Positions 25,401-33,413 of a stretch of DNA of 64,000 nt are shown piece after piece. The notes under the pieces were generated by a model. It had not been told where the DNA came from. It did no database searches and saw nothing but the letters and a program-made list of their open reading frames with translations. Both the position numbers and the translations under genes were made by a program. Source of the DNA: an uncultured Prevotellaceae bacterium (GTDB lineage: Bacteria > Bacteroidota > Bacteroidia > Bacteroidales > Bacteroidaceae); assembly GCA_900314755.1 (NCBI GenBank), contig OMWH01000005.1:62001-126000 (forward strand). Direction: 5' to 3'. How positions within the stretch are numbered: position 1 is the stretch's first letter; each line of letters starts with the position of its first letter.

Positions 25401-25726
25401 TTCTGCACGTTGACGGCACACATATCAGGGTTCATACCCTGACGGAACAATACGCTGATCTGTGCTGATCCTGCACCTGCCGTAGAGGAAATATAGTCCA
25501 TACCCTCTACACCGTTGATACTCTCCTCCAGTGGCGTGATGACGGAGTTCTTCACCGTCTCGGCATCAGCACCAGGGTAACTGGTCCACACGGCTACGGT
25601 AGGAGGTGCTATATTGGGGTACTGCTCAACAGGCAGCGAAACCAATCCAATGAAACCCAGCAGGACGATGAGGATAGAAATCACCGTCGATAGCACTGGG
25701 CGTTTGATAAATGTTGTAAAAGTCAT
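22472..25726 (-). CDS. RND efflux pump, HAE1 (AcrB-like) family
   Basis: 1084 residues with twelve membrane segments and two large periplasmic loops. The proton-relay pair is in IAIVVDDAIVVVEAVHA in TM4; the N-terminal FIKRPVLSTVISILIVLLG and PVEQYPNIAPP are AcrB hallmarks. Uses the proton gradient to drive export of hydrophobic or amphiphilic compounds. The C-terminal tail after the last segment is acidic (EDEEENSDVASE). Substrates cannot be deduced. Confidence 0.97.
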   Translation of the reverse strand: MTFTTFIKRPVLSTVISILIVLLGFIGLVSLPVEQYPNIAPPTVAVWTSYPGADAETVKNSVITPLEESINGVEGMDYISSTAGAGSAQISVLFRQGMNPDMCAVNVQNRVSQAQALLPAEVTRIGVTVTKRQTSQVLMFTLTSDGRYDDEFLTNYNNINIIPAIKRIQGVGDVQSPGLKTYSMRIWLKPDVMKQHNLMPSDISNVLAEQNIEAAPGTFGEQSDVAYEYSMRYTGRLKSAEEFGNIIISSDANGQTLKLKDVAKIELGGQQYSVSMKNNNIPSVLGMVQQIAGSNANEIAKQVKAELEEQAKLFPPGMTYKINYDVTEFLYASIEEVVFTLIFTLILVFIVIYVFLQDWRSTLIPLIAVPVSLIGTFFFLSVFGFSINLLTLSALLLAIAIVVDDAIVVVEAVHAKLDQGYKSPLVASIDAMNEISGAIISITLVMASVFIPVSFIGGTSGSFYREFGVTMAVSIFISALNALTLSPALCAIFLKPHDKEGHKKMSRIDRFHASFNTAYDSVLGKYRGIVEKLVRKPVAIGITVIIGIAVLIATMAGAKTGLVPDEDTGTIFCTISMPPATSVARTKQVITEVDSILAADPAIQSREQIQGYNFIAGSGSDQATFIIKLKPFEERQKGFWWKLSGLWQGDGIYRFFLNPYEANGVLAQIYLKTAHIKDAQILAFAPPMIPGFSANSGVSIVMQDRTGGSLTRFFDVVKEYLAELNKRPEFQTAQTSYNPNYPQYMLHVDVAKCKQAGISPNLVLTTLQGYYGGLYASNFNAYGKLYRVMIQGLPETRMTPESLNSVYVRTPGGMSPVQEFCRMERVYGPSNINRFNLFTSINVTATVANGYSTGDAIKAAQEVAADILPQGYTYEYSGLTREEAKASNTTAVIFALCIIFIYLILSAQYESYILPLAVVLSVPFGLAGCFLFTMIFGHSNDIYMQISLIMLIGLLAKNAILIVQFALERRQTGMAISWSAVLGAAARLRPILMTSLAMVIGLLPMMFASGVGKNGNQTLGAAAVGGMLIGTLCQVLVVPALFVIFQSLQEKISPMKFEDEEENSDVASEIAQYAHRPVDYKLEE

Positions 25727-25729
25727 ACT

Positions 25730-25765
25730 AATTTACAATTTGACAATTTACGATTTACGATTTTT
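25730..25765. repeat. Tandem heptamer-like units (RATTTAC) at the adaptor/pump junction
   Basis: Units AATTTAC, AATTTGAC (8 bases), AATTTAC, GATTTAC, GATTTTT. They cover the 21-base spacer and the stop codon and last codons of the adaptor gene. Confidence 0.75.
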
Positions 25766-27025
25766 TCTCGCTCTCCACGAACCGAATTGCATTCCAATCA
25801 AGAATACAATGATAATCACTATCAAGCCGACACCGATAGCCGTAACAAGAGTGCCAATGCCATCCTTAGCGCCCATAGCGCCAAGGACATCGCCAGAATT
25901 CATTGCCTTAGCCTGCTCGTCCATCTTCTGCTGGTAACGCTCTGGAGTGATGGGCACAATCTCCATGCCATCATTCAACTTCGTGACACCATTGGTCACA
26001 TACTTATCACCAGCCTTCAGACCGTCTGTCACGATATAGTTATTGCCATCGTTTTGCGGATCCACCTTAATCTCGCTATACTTCACCTTATTGTCCTTGC
26101 CAAGGATGTACACGAACTTCTTGTTCTGCACCTCCATGACGCACGACTGTGGGATGATGATGGCTGAAGAGGCAATACGCGGGATAATAATGGTACCGGC
26201 ACCACCGCTCTTCAACTTCCTCTCAGGATTGACGAATGAAGCTATCAGTTGCACGCTACCCGTAGCCTGATCTATCACACCACTCATCTTTGTTACAGCA
26301 CCCTCGCTGGCATAGATGCTGCCATCTGCCAACTGCAGTTTTACAGGAGGCAGACTGTTCAAGCCCTTCTGTGAAATCACCATGGCATCCTTCTCCGTCA
26401 CCGAAAAATAGACATCCATTGAGGAGATATTTGACACGGTAGTCAATGAGTTAGAGGCACTTACCAGCGCACCTTTCTTATAAGGTAATGTTCCTACGAC
26501 ACCAGAGGCAGGACTCTTCACATAACAGAAACTCAGCATCTCACGGGCAGAAGCCAAGGCTGCCTGTGCCTGTGCCAACTGTGCCTTCGCACTCTCAAAT
26601 GCATTCTGAGTGGTCTGCAGCTCATAGTCACCAATCACCTTGTTGGCATGCAACTGCTTGGAGTTCTCGAATGTCAACTGGGCGGTGTTCACCTGCTGCT
26701 GGGCAGTATTCACAGTAGCCTGTGCCTGACGCACTTGTGCCTGGTAGGTAGTGTTATCCAATACGAACAATGTCTGACCTGCACTGACGGTCTGACCTTC
26801 TTTAACGTTAATCTGTGTTATAAAACCTTGTACCTTTGGGCGAATCTCTACATCCTGCACGCCTTTGATGGTAGCAGGAAATGTAGCCTGCATGTCGGCA
26901 CTCGATGTACCAACCGTCACTACGGGGTACTCATTATCACCGAAATTTGGGCGACCACCTCCGCCGCCACATGAAATCAATGATGCAGCAACAGCCGCAA
27001 ACATCATCATTTTGTTCATTTTCAT
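25748..27025 (-). CDS. RND efflux periplasmic adaptor (AcrA-like lipoprotein) with a C-terminal membrane segment
   Basis: 425 residues. Lipobox SLISC then a Gly-rich linker. Central AcrA parts: lipoyl half-motifs VEIRPKVQGFITQINVKEG and SPASGVVGTLPYKKGALV, an alpha-hairpin rich in A/Q (about residues 95-165), and beta-barrel and membrane-proximal domains. Unusually, the protein ends with a hydrophobic segment (GTLVTAIGVGLIVIIIVFLI, about residues 394-413) and a basic tail, so it may be held at both ends. First gene of the operon; ATG at 27025 or 27019. Confidence 0.93.
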   Translation of the reverse strand: MKMNKMMMFAAVAASLISCGGGGGRPNFGDNEYPVVTVGTSSADMQATFPATIKGVQDVEIRPKVQGFITQINVKEGQTVSAGQTLFVLDNTTYQAQVRQAQATVNTAQQQVNTAQLTFENSKQLHANKVIGDYELQTTQNAFESAKAQLAQAQAALASAREMLSFCYVKSPASGVVGTLPYKKGALVSASNSLTTVSNISSMDVYFSVTEKDAMVISQKGLNSLPPVKLQLADGSIYASEGAVTKMSGVIDQATGSVQLIASFVNPERKLKSGGAGTIIIPRIASSAIIIPQSCVMEVQNKKFVYILGKDNKVKYSEIKVDPQNDGNNYIVTDGLKAGDKYVTNGVTKLNDGMEIVPITPERYQQKMDEQAKAMNSGDVLGAMGAKDGIGTLVTAIGVGLIVIIIVFLIGMQFGSWRARKNRKS

Positions 27026-27106
27026 ACCTATTTATATTATTATTTATTCGAATAAATCTCTTTTCTTAGTTCAAAACCCAATACTTATTTCTCGGTTTTC
27101 GGTCTG

Positions 27107-27114
27107 CAAAGTTA
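27107..27114 (-). promoter_or_regulatory. -7 box for the RND-lpxA operon
   Basis: Minus strand TAACTTTG, about 81 bases before the adaptor start. The spacer is AT-rich; no repressor site was recognised. Confidence 0.55.
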
Positions 27115-27183
27115 CTAAAAAACTGTATTATCTAAGTAATAGGAACTACACATTTAACAATCTTTATGCATAAGGCATTTCTT

Positions 27184-28860
27184 TTACGACAACCCCTCTA
27201 TTTTACCATCAATAATGGTAATGCGCTCTGCCTGCGGATTCTTGGGAAGACCAGGCATCCGAAGCATGTCACCGGCAATGGCAACTATCATCTCACTGCC
27301 ACTGTTGACGATGATATCACGGATACGTATCGAAAAACCTTCCGGGGAACCATAACGGGTGGAGTCGGCAGAGAACGAGAACTGCGTCTTGGCAATACAT
27401 ACAGGATAGCGGCTGATATCCTTGTCGTCCTCGAAGATGGTCTTGACAGCTTCCAATCGTTTCTTACCCGTCTTCGTAAATTCGACAGAGGCAGCACCAT
27501 AGATACGCTTGCATACCTTTTCTATCTTACCCTCTATGGTATCTGCCTCAGGATAAGTGAAATGAATCGGCAGCGGTTGGATATCATCAATGGTCTCAAC
27601 CACCTTCTGAGCTAGTTCCACTGCGCCTTCTCCGCCCTTTATAAAGGCTTCGTTAACCGCAAATCCGACACCCATGTCCTCACAGTTCTTACGCACGATG
27701 TCTATCTCTTCGTCAAGGTCTGTATCAAAGCGGTTAAGGGTTACAATGACCGGTTGTCCGAAGCCCTGCATGTTGTTGATGTGACGATTGAGGTTTTTCA
27801 GTCCCTCTTTCAATCCATTGGCATTAGGCTCTTTGATGCTGTCCAGGTCGACCCCTCCATGCATCTTCAATCCTTGTGTGGTAGCTACGATGACCACTAG
27901 ACGCGGTTTCAACCCTGCCTTACGGCACTTGATATTGAAAAACTTCTCAGCACCCAAGTCCGCACCGAAACCAGCCTCCGTCACCACGTAATCTCCATAA
28001 GTCATTGCCATCTTGGTAGCAAGGACACTCGAGCAACCGTGTGCGATATTAGCAAAAGGTCCTCCATGAATGAAGGCAGGTGTATTCTCGGTAGTCTGTA
28101 CGAGATTGGGCATCAGCGCATCCCGCATAAGAACAGTGATGGCACCTGCCACTCCCAGGTCGCGGACACGAAACGGCTTGCCGTCGGAAGTGATTCCCAA
28201 CAATATATTCTCGATACGATGCTGTAAATCCTCCTCACTGGTGGCAAGACAAAGGATTGCCATCAACTCAGAGGCAGAAGTAATGTCAAAACCAGTCTCT
28301 GAGACAACACCGTCGCCCCTCAATCCTGTTACCACATTACGCAAGGCACGGTCGTTGACATCCAATACTCTTTTCCAATAGATCTCCCGTAAGGAAAAAC
28401 CATCTTTGCGATGCTGGTAGATGTAGTTGTCAAGCATAGCACTGATGGTGTTATGAGCTGAGGTGACAGCATGGAAGTCACCAGTGAAGTGCAGGTTAAT
28501 CTTCTCCATCGGCAACACCTGGGCATAACCACCGCCCGCAGCACCGCCCTTGATACCAAAACACGGACCCAGCGAAGGCTCACGCAGTGCTACCACCGCT
28601 TTCTTTCCCAATTTCTGAAGTCCTAATGTAAGTCCGATACTCACTGTTGTTTTACCTATACCTGCTTTGGTAGGACTGATGGCAGTCACCAATATCAGAC
28701 GACTTTTCTTCACCCTTTTCTCGTCAATCAACGAGATGGGCACCTTTGCCATATAACGTCCATACGGTTCTATCAACTCTTGGGAAATCCCCAACTGGGT
28801 TGCAATGTCGCCAATCGGCTTCAATTGGCACTCGCGGGCAATCTGAATATCAGTCTTCAT
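27184..28860 (-). CDS. fhs: Formate--tetrahydrofolate ligase
   Basis: 558 residues, the full FTHFS length. ATP-binding loop [11 protein letters not shown] at residues 62-72 (the common form is TPxxAGEGKTT, so Glu is replaced by Ile). Other blocks: [33 protein letters not shown], and [13 protein letters not shown]. It makes 10-formyl-THF from formate, feeding purine synthesis in anaerobes. It has its own promoter, so it stands as a single gene. Confidence 0.97.
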   Translation of the reverse strand: MKTDIQIARECQLKPIGDIATQLGISQELIEPYGRYMAKVPISLIDEKRVKKSRLILVTAISPTKAGIGKTTVSIGLTLGLQKLGKKAVVALREPSLGPCFGIKGGAAGGGYAQVLPMEKINLHFTGDFHAVTSAHNTISAMLDNYIYQHRKDGFSLREIYWKRVLDVNDRALRNVVTGLRGDGVVSETGFDITSASELMAILCLATSEEDLQHRIENILLGITSDGKPFRVRDLGVAGAITVLMRDALMPNLVQTTENTPAFIHGGPFANIAHGCSSVLATKMAMTYGDYVVTEAGFGADLGAEKFFNIKCRKAGLKPRLVVIVATTQGLKMHGGVDLDSIKEPNANGLKEGLKNLNRHINNMQGFGQPVIVTLNRFDTDLDEEIDIVRKNCEDMGVGFAVNEAFIKGGEGAVELAQKVVETIDDIQPLPIHFTYPEADTIEGKIEKVCKRIYGAASVEFTKTGKKRLEAVKTIFEDDKDISRYPVCIAKTQFSFSADSTRYGSPEGFSIRIRDIIVNSGSEMIVAIAGDMLRMPGLPKNPQAERITIIDGKIEGLS

Positions 28861-28887
28861 CTTTTATATGTTTTTGCTTGTGGGCGA

Positions 28888-28919
28888 CAAAGATACAATT
28901 TTTTTGTCAAATCACCAAA
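28888..28919 (-). promoter_or_regulatory. fhs promoter
   Basis: Minus strand -33 TTTG (28919-28916), 20-base spacer, -7 TATCTTTG (28895-28888), then a 27-base leader. Confidence 0.65.
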
Positions 28920-28959
28920 AAAGTCACTAATGCTTTCTTCACCCCATGGCAATAGTCCC

Positions 28960-29062
28960 TATAGGGGTAAAGGAATGCCTCCTTTCACGTATTCCAAGCA
29001 TTGGAACAACGTAAAGGAGATATTAGAACAAAGCACAGGAGGTATCGGAATGAAGAACGAAG
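28960..29062. repeat. Degenerate roughly 22-bp direct repeats upstream of hsp20
   Basis: Words GGAACAACGTAAAGGAGATA, GAACAAAGCACAGGAGGTAT and GAATGAAGAACGAAGG follow each other about every 22 bases. The core GGAGGTATCGGAAT resembles the 23-bp repeat at 9944. Weak conservation. Confidence 0.4.
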
Positions 29063-29070
29063 GCTTTTTC

Positions 29071-29104
29071 TGTCATATTGACATATAATTGCGCCAATAT
29101 GACA
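29071..29104. promoter_or_regulatory. Palindromic upstream activator site for hsp20
   Basis: TGTCATATTGACA (29071-29083) is itself a TGTCA-N3-TGACA palindrome, and TGTCATATTG is repeated as its exact complement CAATATGACA at 29095-29104. Such TGTCA/TGACA dyads just upstream of -24/-12 promoters are typical sites of sigma-54 enhancer-binding proteins. Confidence 0.6.
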
Positions 29105-29116
29105 TACTGATTTCAT

Positions 29117-29132
29117 TGGCACATAACTTGTA
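29117..29132 (+). promoter_or_regulatory. Sigma-54-type -24/-12 promoter for hsp20
   Basis: TGGCACATAACTTGTA fits the TGGCAC-N5-TTGCW consensus, with the GG and the G(C/T) separated by exactly 10 bases; the only deviation is GT for GC. It lies about 94 bases before the hsp20 start, leaving a leader of roughly 80 bases. Confidence 0.65.
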
Positions 29133-29225
29133 CTATAGAGGGTGTAAGCCGCAAGCGAAAGCAGAGGCAACAAAGAGATAAACAACATTAATAAACAATT
29201 AAAAATAGAATTAGGAGGTATGATT

Positions 29226-29648
29226 ATGTTACCAGTATTCAAAAACAGTTGGTTCCCAACAGTATTCGACGATTTCATGAACAACGATATGATGGCTTGC
29301 GCCACCACTACCGCACCGGCAGTCAACGTCAAGGAAGACGAGAACGCTTACACCATGGAGGTTGCTGCTCCTGGTATCAAGAAGGAGTACTGCCGTGTAC
29401 ACATCAATGATGACGGTAACCTGTGTGTAGCCATCGAGAACAAGATGGAGCATAAGGAGGAGGACAAGAAGCAGCACTACCTGCGCCGCGAGTTCAGCTA
29501 CAGCAACTACCAGCAGAACTACTCACTGCCTGATGATGTCAACAAGGACGGCATCTCGGCAAAGGTGGAGAACGGTATCCTGACCGTCGTGCTGCCGAAG
29601 ATGAAAAAGGAGGAGACGAAGGTCTCACGTATGATTGAGATTTCATAA
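29226..29648 (+). CDS. Hsp20/alpha-crystallin family small heat-shock protein
   Basis: 140 residues from the ATG at 29226, which lies 7 bases after AGGAGG (29213-29218); the ATG at 29220 is too close to that site. The alpha-crystallin domain runs from about residue 33 (PAVNVKEDENAYTMEVAAPG) to the closing VENGILTVVLPK, with the usual short flexible N-terminal arm MLPVFKNSWFPTVFDDF. It holds unfolding proteins as an oligomeric chaperone. The strong ribosome site is unusual in this window, where most genes lack one. Upstream control appears sigma-54-dependent; a terminator follows. Confidence 0.95.
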   Translation: MLPVFKNSWFPTVFDDFMNNDMMACATTTAPAVNVKEDENAYTMEVAAPGIKKEYCRVHINDDGNLCVAIENKMEHKEEDKKQHYLRREFSYSNYQQNYSLPDDVNKDGISAKVENGILTVVLPKMKKEETKVSRMIEIS

Positions 29649-29672
29649 CCCCAGTCTTGGTGAGATGAAAGA

Positions 29673-29709
29673 AAGAAATCCAGATGAAAATTTGGATTTC
29701 TTTTTTTTT
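29673..29709 (+). terminator. Rho-independent terminator after hsp20
   Basis: Stem GAAATCCA / TGGATTTC around a 10-base loop, followed by a run of nine T. Confidence 0.85.
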
Positions 29710-29714
29710 CTTCT

Positions 29715-29722
29715 TACTTTTG
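29715..29722 (+). promoter_or_regulatory. -7 box of the small sigma factor, 4 bases before the ATG
   Basis: TACTTTTG, then CACT, then ATG at 29727. Predicts a leaderless transcript. It sits directly after the hsp20 terminator, so the two genes are separate transcription units. Confidence 0.6.
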
Positions 29723-29726
29723 CACT

Positions 29727-30290
29727 ATGACAAACGAAGACAAGAAGCAACGTGACGAACTCGTCAGCAAGAACATGGGCTATGTGGTGACACTCGCCCG
29801 TCAGTATTCATCAGAACTACTGTCTACCGACGACCTCATCAGTGAGGGCAGTATCGGTATGATCAAGGCTGCGGAGAAATATGATCCCAGCCGTGGCAAA
29901 CCTTTCGTCACCTTTGCCGCCCCCTATATCCGCCACAGTATTGAGGATGCAATCCGCAAAGTAACCGGTGAGGTGCCTGTGCTGTCCACTGACGAGTCGT
30001 TACCAGTAGGATCGAAGAACAATTACACGCTACTGAACGTCCTGGAAGACAAGGACGCTCCTAAGGCTGACCAAGCTGTTGAGCAGAATGCGCTATCGGA
30101 CGACCTGGTGCGTGCCATCGATTTCCTCAACGAGAGGGAACAGGCTGTTATCCGCGGCATCTACGGCGTGGACGAGGAGCGTAAGACCATGGCTGAAATG
30201 GGTCTTGCCTTGGGATTGAAGAGGGAGCGGGTACGCCAGATAAGAGACAAAGCCCTACGCAAAATGCGTAAGGCTTCGTCAGACGATTAA
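29727..30290 (+). CDS. Compact sigma-70 family RNA polymerase sigma factor
   Basis: 187 residues. Region 2 includes LISEGSIGMIKAAEKYDPSRGKPFVTFAAPYIRHSIEDAIRK-like sequence (about 37-77), matching primary-type sigma factors rather than ECF ones. Region 4 has LNEREQAVIRGIYGV (about 134-148) and the helix-turn-helix GLKRERVRQIRDKALRKMR at the end. There is no region 1.1, and region 3 is reduced to a short linker containing VPVLSTDESLPVG. It probably directs a specialised regulon. No anti-sigma gene is adjacent. It follows hsp20 but has its own promoter. Confidence 0.88.
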   Translation: MTNEDKKQRDELVSKNMGYVVTLARQYSSELLSTDDLISEGSIGMIKAAEKYDPSRGKPFVTFAAPYIRHSIEDAIRKVTGEVPVLSTDESLPVGSKNNYTLLNVLEDKDAPKADQAVEQNALSDDLVRAIDFLNEREQAVIRGIYGVDEERKTMAEMGLALGLKRERVRQIRDKALRKMRKASSDD

Positions 30291-30305
30291 GCGGTTAGCT
30301 GATAT

Positions 30306-32870
30306 TTAGAAACTAAACGCTATTACATATCTCATACCCCATTTCGGACTCGTCGGCAGGTCGTTATAGTTCAGCCGTCGAACATACTCCACATGGAAGA
30401 ACTTGAAGATGTTATGGATACCTAATACGATCTCCGCATAAGGACGATCAGGATTGATCACTTGACAGCCTTTGGGGAAATACATCAAACGGTGGTTGCC
30501 TGCATTCTCCGGAAGGAATGGATTGTTCTTGTCGGAGAGTTCTCCCCACAACATACGGACCCCGATATACTCACGCCAATGCAGTTTCTTAATCAAGGGG
30601 ATACGGTTGAAAATCTTACCGTTCAAGTCCCATGACACCATCAACGACGCGAAACGGTCGGTGAGGAACTCCATCGTATTGATGAGGTTGAAAGTCTCGG
30701 GCAGGATGACGTACGACTGGTTGGCAGCAGGATGAATCAGCAAGGGATAAGGAACCTGGTTCCACTGCATACCACCCTTCAAGGAGATATCGAGCTTACC
30801 CCAACTACTCAACCAGAAACGCTTATAGATATGCAGCTCGGTGTAGTTGTAGGAATACTGTCCACCGAAGACACCGTCAAAGCCCATCGTATGGGAGACA
30901 CTGAACACTGGGGCGTCGAGGTTGATGACACGACGGCGCAACTTATTATTGATATATGTCTCACCAGGTGCATAGCGTAGTTTTGCAGTCACCTCGGTAG
31001 TCCGCATATGTTCTCCGTTACCAGTCCTGAAGAATTCCTCACGAGGAGCACTATCCAGTGTACGGAAAGACATCTTGCCACACGCTTCGTTCTCTTCCAA
31101 TTTTCCTATCAGCGTAGCTTTCAGACCCCAGTCAGTCTCGTAATCGAAGGTGATCTGCTGTCTGTTATAGTACATCATCTTATCCGTATCAGCCCATTTG
31201 AACGCCACCATGAAGTTATCCTTATCGGTATCCATGAAGCGGTCGCCTGGTGAGCACACGTCACGTCCCACCTGGACCGTTATGGTACGCCTCGGGAACT
31301 CATGCGGCAGGTATTTCTTCGGGTTGATGGAATAGGTGAACTCCGCATTATAGTAGTTCTGGTGACTACCCCATCCACGACCATAGTAACCAGACAGGAA
31401 GAAATGCTTCGAGAGGTTGGCAGTGGTCTTCAGACTCAGTCGGCTGCGCCATCCGTCAACATAGTTATGCGACAGGATGGTATTGACAGGACAGATATCG
31501 ATATAGTTGGGCGTACTCGTCTCTATCGAGTTCTCGAAGAGCGCTTTCAGTCCGAAGATGACATACTTCATGCCCTTGATATTCTCGATGCGGTGGATGA
31601 ACTTATCCATGGAGCCCTCGCTCTTGGTCAGCTCCACCTGCCGGTACTGGTTCCAGAAAGCGTCGTCACGCATCTGTGCATCCGCCTCTGTCACCTCGGG
31701 AGCCATACCTCGGAACAGTTTCTTGGGAATCGGATCGAAGGAATAGTCCCTCATACGAGTTGTTCGTGTCACGATCAACTGACGCATGAAACTCAGCAGC
31801 TCCAGTTCTGTCGACATGTCATCTTTCGTCAGCACCCATTGTCCGTTAGGCAGTTTCTCATACTCCTGCAGGATCTTCACGTTCCGTACGAAGTTGACAT
31901 TGCTCTGCTTGGGAATCGTCATCTCACAACGGCGCACGTGCAAGGTAGAGTCCTTGAGGATATACAGGTCGCCACGAAAGCCCATGTCATTCTGGTTGTT
32001 GGGCAGAAAGTGCAGATGGATACAACTGTCACGCTCTATCGCCAAGGTATCCTCGATATAGTAGCGGTAGAAACCGATACCCTCCTTGGAAATCGGAGAG
32101 ATGAAAGGATATTGCAACAGACGGATATGGTCCTGATAGAGGTCGATATTCGTGAACACATCTTTGATGACGGTATTGACGATATCACCCGTCTGGAAGA
32201 TGTTGTTAACACCCTTCGACGACTGTCCTTGAATGATGGTCTTCTCCGAATGCGGATCCTTACGGTATACTTTCTGCGAAACCGTCTCGTCAACACTCAC
32301 AGGAAGAATCAGTTTACCTGTGGCACTGCTCGTCTCAACCTGCTCTACCAACCATGGGTGCTTCTTAAAGGGACCCTGCTCCAACTGCTCGGGCTTCAGG
32401 TCATTGAGTGACGTGGTAATCTTCTCGTACTTATTATACTGATAATAGTCGTTGACGGCAAGGTCAGTCTTTTTCTTCGCCTCCACCACCCTTTTCATCA
32501 ATTCGACAGCAGGATTATTCTTACGACTATAGCGACCACGCTTTGATTTGACAGTAACCTCTGCCAGCATCTGTTTATCAGGTTTCAATGCAACATTGAG
32601 CTTTGCCTTTGTCTTAGCATTGACATTGATGATACGCGTCTTGTAGCCTACAGCACTGAATGTGATATTCCATCCTTCGTGGCGGGCTATAGAGTAACGT
32701 CCCTCACCATTGGAGATAGCATTGATATGGTGACCCTTATACACCACGCTGGCATAAGGGATGCTGTCACCGGTCTCGGCATCAGTGACATAACCTGTTA
32801 TCTGCTGGGCATGAATCTCGAAACCTAACAGACAGAAAATACTTAGTAGATACGCTTTAAGCTGGGTCAT
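30306..32870 (-). CDS. DUF5686 and carboxypeptidase-regulatory-like domain outer-membrane protein
   Basis: 854 residues with a signal peptide (cleavage near HAQQ). Residues about 22-105 form a carboxypeptidase-regulatory-like domain (ITGYVTDAETGDSIPYASVVYKG); the rest is DUF5686, ending with a beta-barrel-like region and terminal aromatic YVIAFSF, as for barrel insertion. DUF5686 is Bacteroidetes-specific and of unknown function. It starts 3 bases after the LolA-like gene and is the last member of the AraC-led operon, so it may receive or display the operon product at the outer membrane; that is inference. Confidence 0.85.
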   Translation of the reverse strand: MTQLKAYLLSIFCLLGFEIHAQQITGYVTDAETGDSIPYASVVYKGHHINAISNGEGRYSIARHEGWNITFSAVGYKTRIINVNAKTKAKLNVALKPDKQMLAEVTVKSKRGRYSRKNNPAVELMKRVVEAKKKTDLAVNDYYQYNKYEKITTSLNDLKPEQLEQGPFKKHPWLVEQVETSSATGKLILPVSVDETVSQKVYRKDPHSEKTIIQGQSSKGVNNIFQTGDIVNTVIKDVFTNIDLYQDHIRLLQYPFISPISKEGIGFYRYYIEDTLAIERDSCIHLHFLPNNQNDMGFRGDLYILKDSTLHVRRCEMTIPKQSNVNFVRNVKILQEYEKLPNGQWVLTKDDMSTELELLSFMRQLIVTRTTRMRDYSFDPIPKKLFRGMAPEVTEADAQMRDDAFWNQYRQVELTKSEGSMDKFIHRIENIKGMKYVIFGLKALFENSIETSTPNYIDICPVNTILSHNYVDGWRSRLSLKTTANLSKHFFLSGYYGRGWGSHQNYYNAEFTYSINPKKYLPHEFPRRTITVQVGRDVCSPGDRFMDTDKDNFMVAFKWADTDKMMYYNRQQITFDYETDWGLKATLIGKLEENEACGKMSFRTLDSAPREEFFRTGNGEHMRTTEVTAKLRYAPGETYINNKLRRRVINLDAPVFSVSHTMGFDGVFGGQYSYNYTELHIYKRFWLSSWGKLDISLKGGMQWNQVPYPLLIHPAANQSYVILPETFNLINTMEFLTDRFASLMVSWDLNGKIFNRIPLIKKLHWREYIGVRMLWGELSDKNNPFLPENAGNHRLMYFPKGCQVINPDRPYAEIVLGIHNIFKFFHVEYVRRLNYNDLPTSPKWGMRYVIAFSF

Positions 32871-32873
32871 TGA

Positions 32874-33371
32874 TTATTTCTTAAACGTATATTCCATATA
32901 GCCACCACTCCTGTCGTTCATACGCAGGGTCTTGAAAGAAGAGGTCTTGGTGTCGACAACCAGAACGAAAGAGGTGAACATCTGGCGTTTCTTACCTGTC
33001 GGGGTGATGGTAATTGTCTCCACTCCACCATTCTTTGAAATGGTCAAATCGTCTCCTGCAGGGATGGGACGTCCATTGATGACAGCCTCCAGAACGGCTT
33101 GGAAGGTAGCAAACATGGGGTTGCGGCGACTATCTGTCACGTGTTTCTTCTTACCCATGGTCATCGTAAACTTGGTTCCGTCCATAATGAGTTGGTCACG
33201 GTCGTTATCCGTTGAGATACATATATATGACGGTTTGCGAATCGTCAAAGTACCCGTTGTCACCACATCTGTCTTGACAGCTTTCTTATGAGTTGTCTTC
33301 GTAACGCTCTGTGCCTCAGCGATGGCAGAGAATGCCAACATACAGCACAACATCAATACAATCTTCTTCAT
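32874..33371 (-). CDS. Secreted LolA-like outer-membrane lipoprotein carrier-type protein
   Basis: 165 residues with a signal peptide (cleavage near AEAQ). Mature part: beta-strand pattern TTGTLTIRKPSYICIS, LIMDGTKFTM, then a helix FATFQAVLEAVING and VETITITPTGKK, which follows the order seen in LolA-like proteins of aryl-polyene clusters (kP...L...dG). Similarity is moderate and by eye. LolA folds carry hydrophobic molecules across the periplasm. It lies between the ketoreductase and DUF5686 genes. Confidence 0.6.
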   Translation of the reverse strand: MKKIVLMLCCMLAFSAIAEAQSVTKTTHKKAVKTDVVTTGTLTIRKPSYICISTDNDRDQLIMDGTKFTMTMGKKKHVTDSRRNPMFATFQAVLEAVINGRPIPAGDDLTISKNGGVETITITPTGKKRQMFTSFVLVVDTKTSSFKTLRMNDRSGGYMEYTFKK

Positions 33372-33413
33372 AACTCAAAACTCTTAACTTTAAACACTAA
33401 ACTCTAAACTAAG
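33372..33413. repeat. Six tandem heptamers (AACTCWA) between LolA-like gene and ketoreductase
   Basis: Units AACTCAA, AACTCTT, AACTTTA, AACACTA, AACTCTA, AACTAAG. They fill the whole spacer and include the stop codon of the ketoreductase. Confidence 0.8.

Noticed and set aside
21080..27025. RND pump as part of the chain-building operon's export route
   Set aside because: It lies several kilobases away with its own promoter and is separated by fhs, hsp20 and a sigma factor; the operon has its own MMPL exporter.
28985..29332. 115-codon minus-strand frame across the hsp20 promoter
   Set aside because: Covers the sigma-54-type site and the hsp20 start; no ribosome site or family. The DNA there is better explained as regulatory.
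31302..32411. 369-codon plus-strand frame
   Set aside because: Antisense to the DUF5686 gene; no promoter, no family, ordinary shadow.
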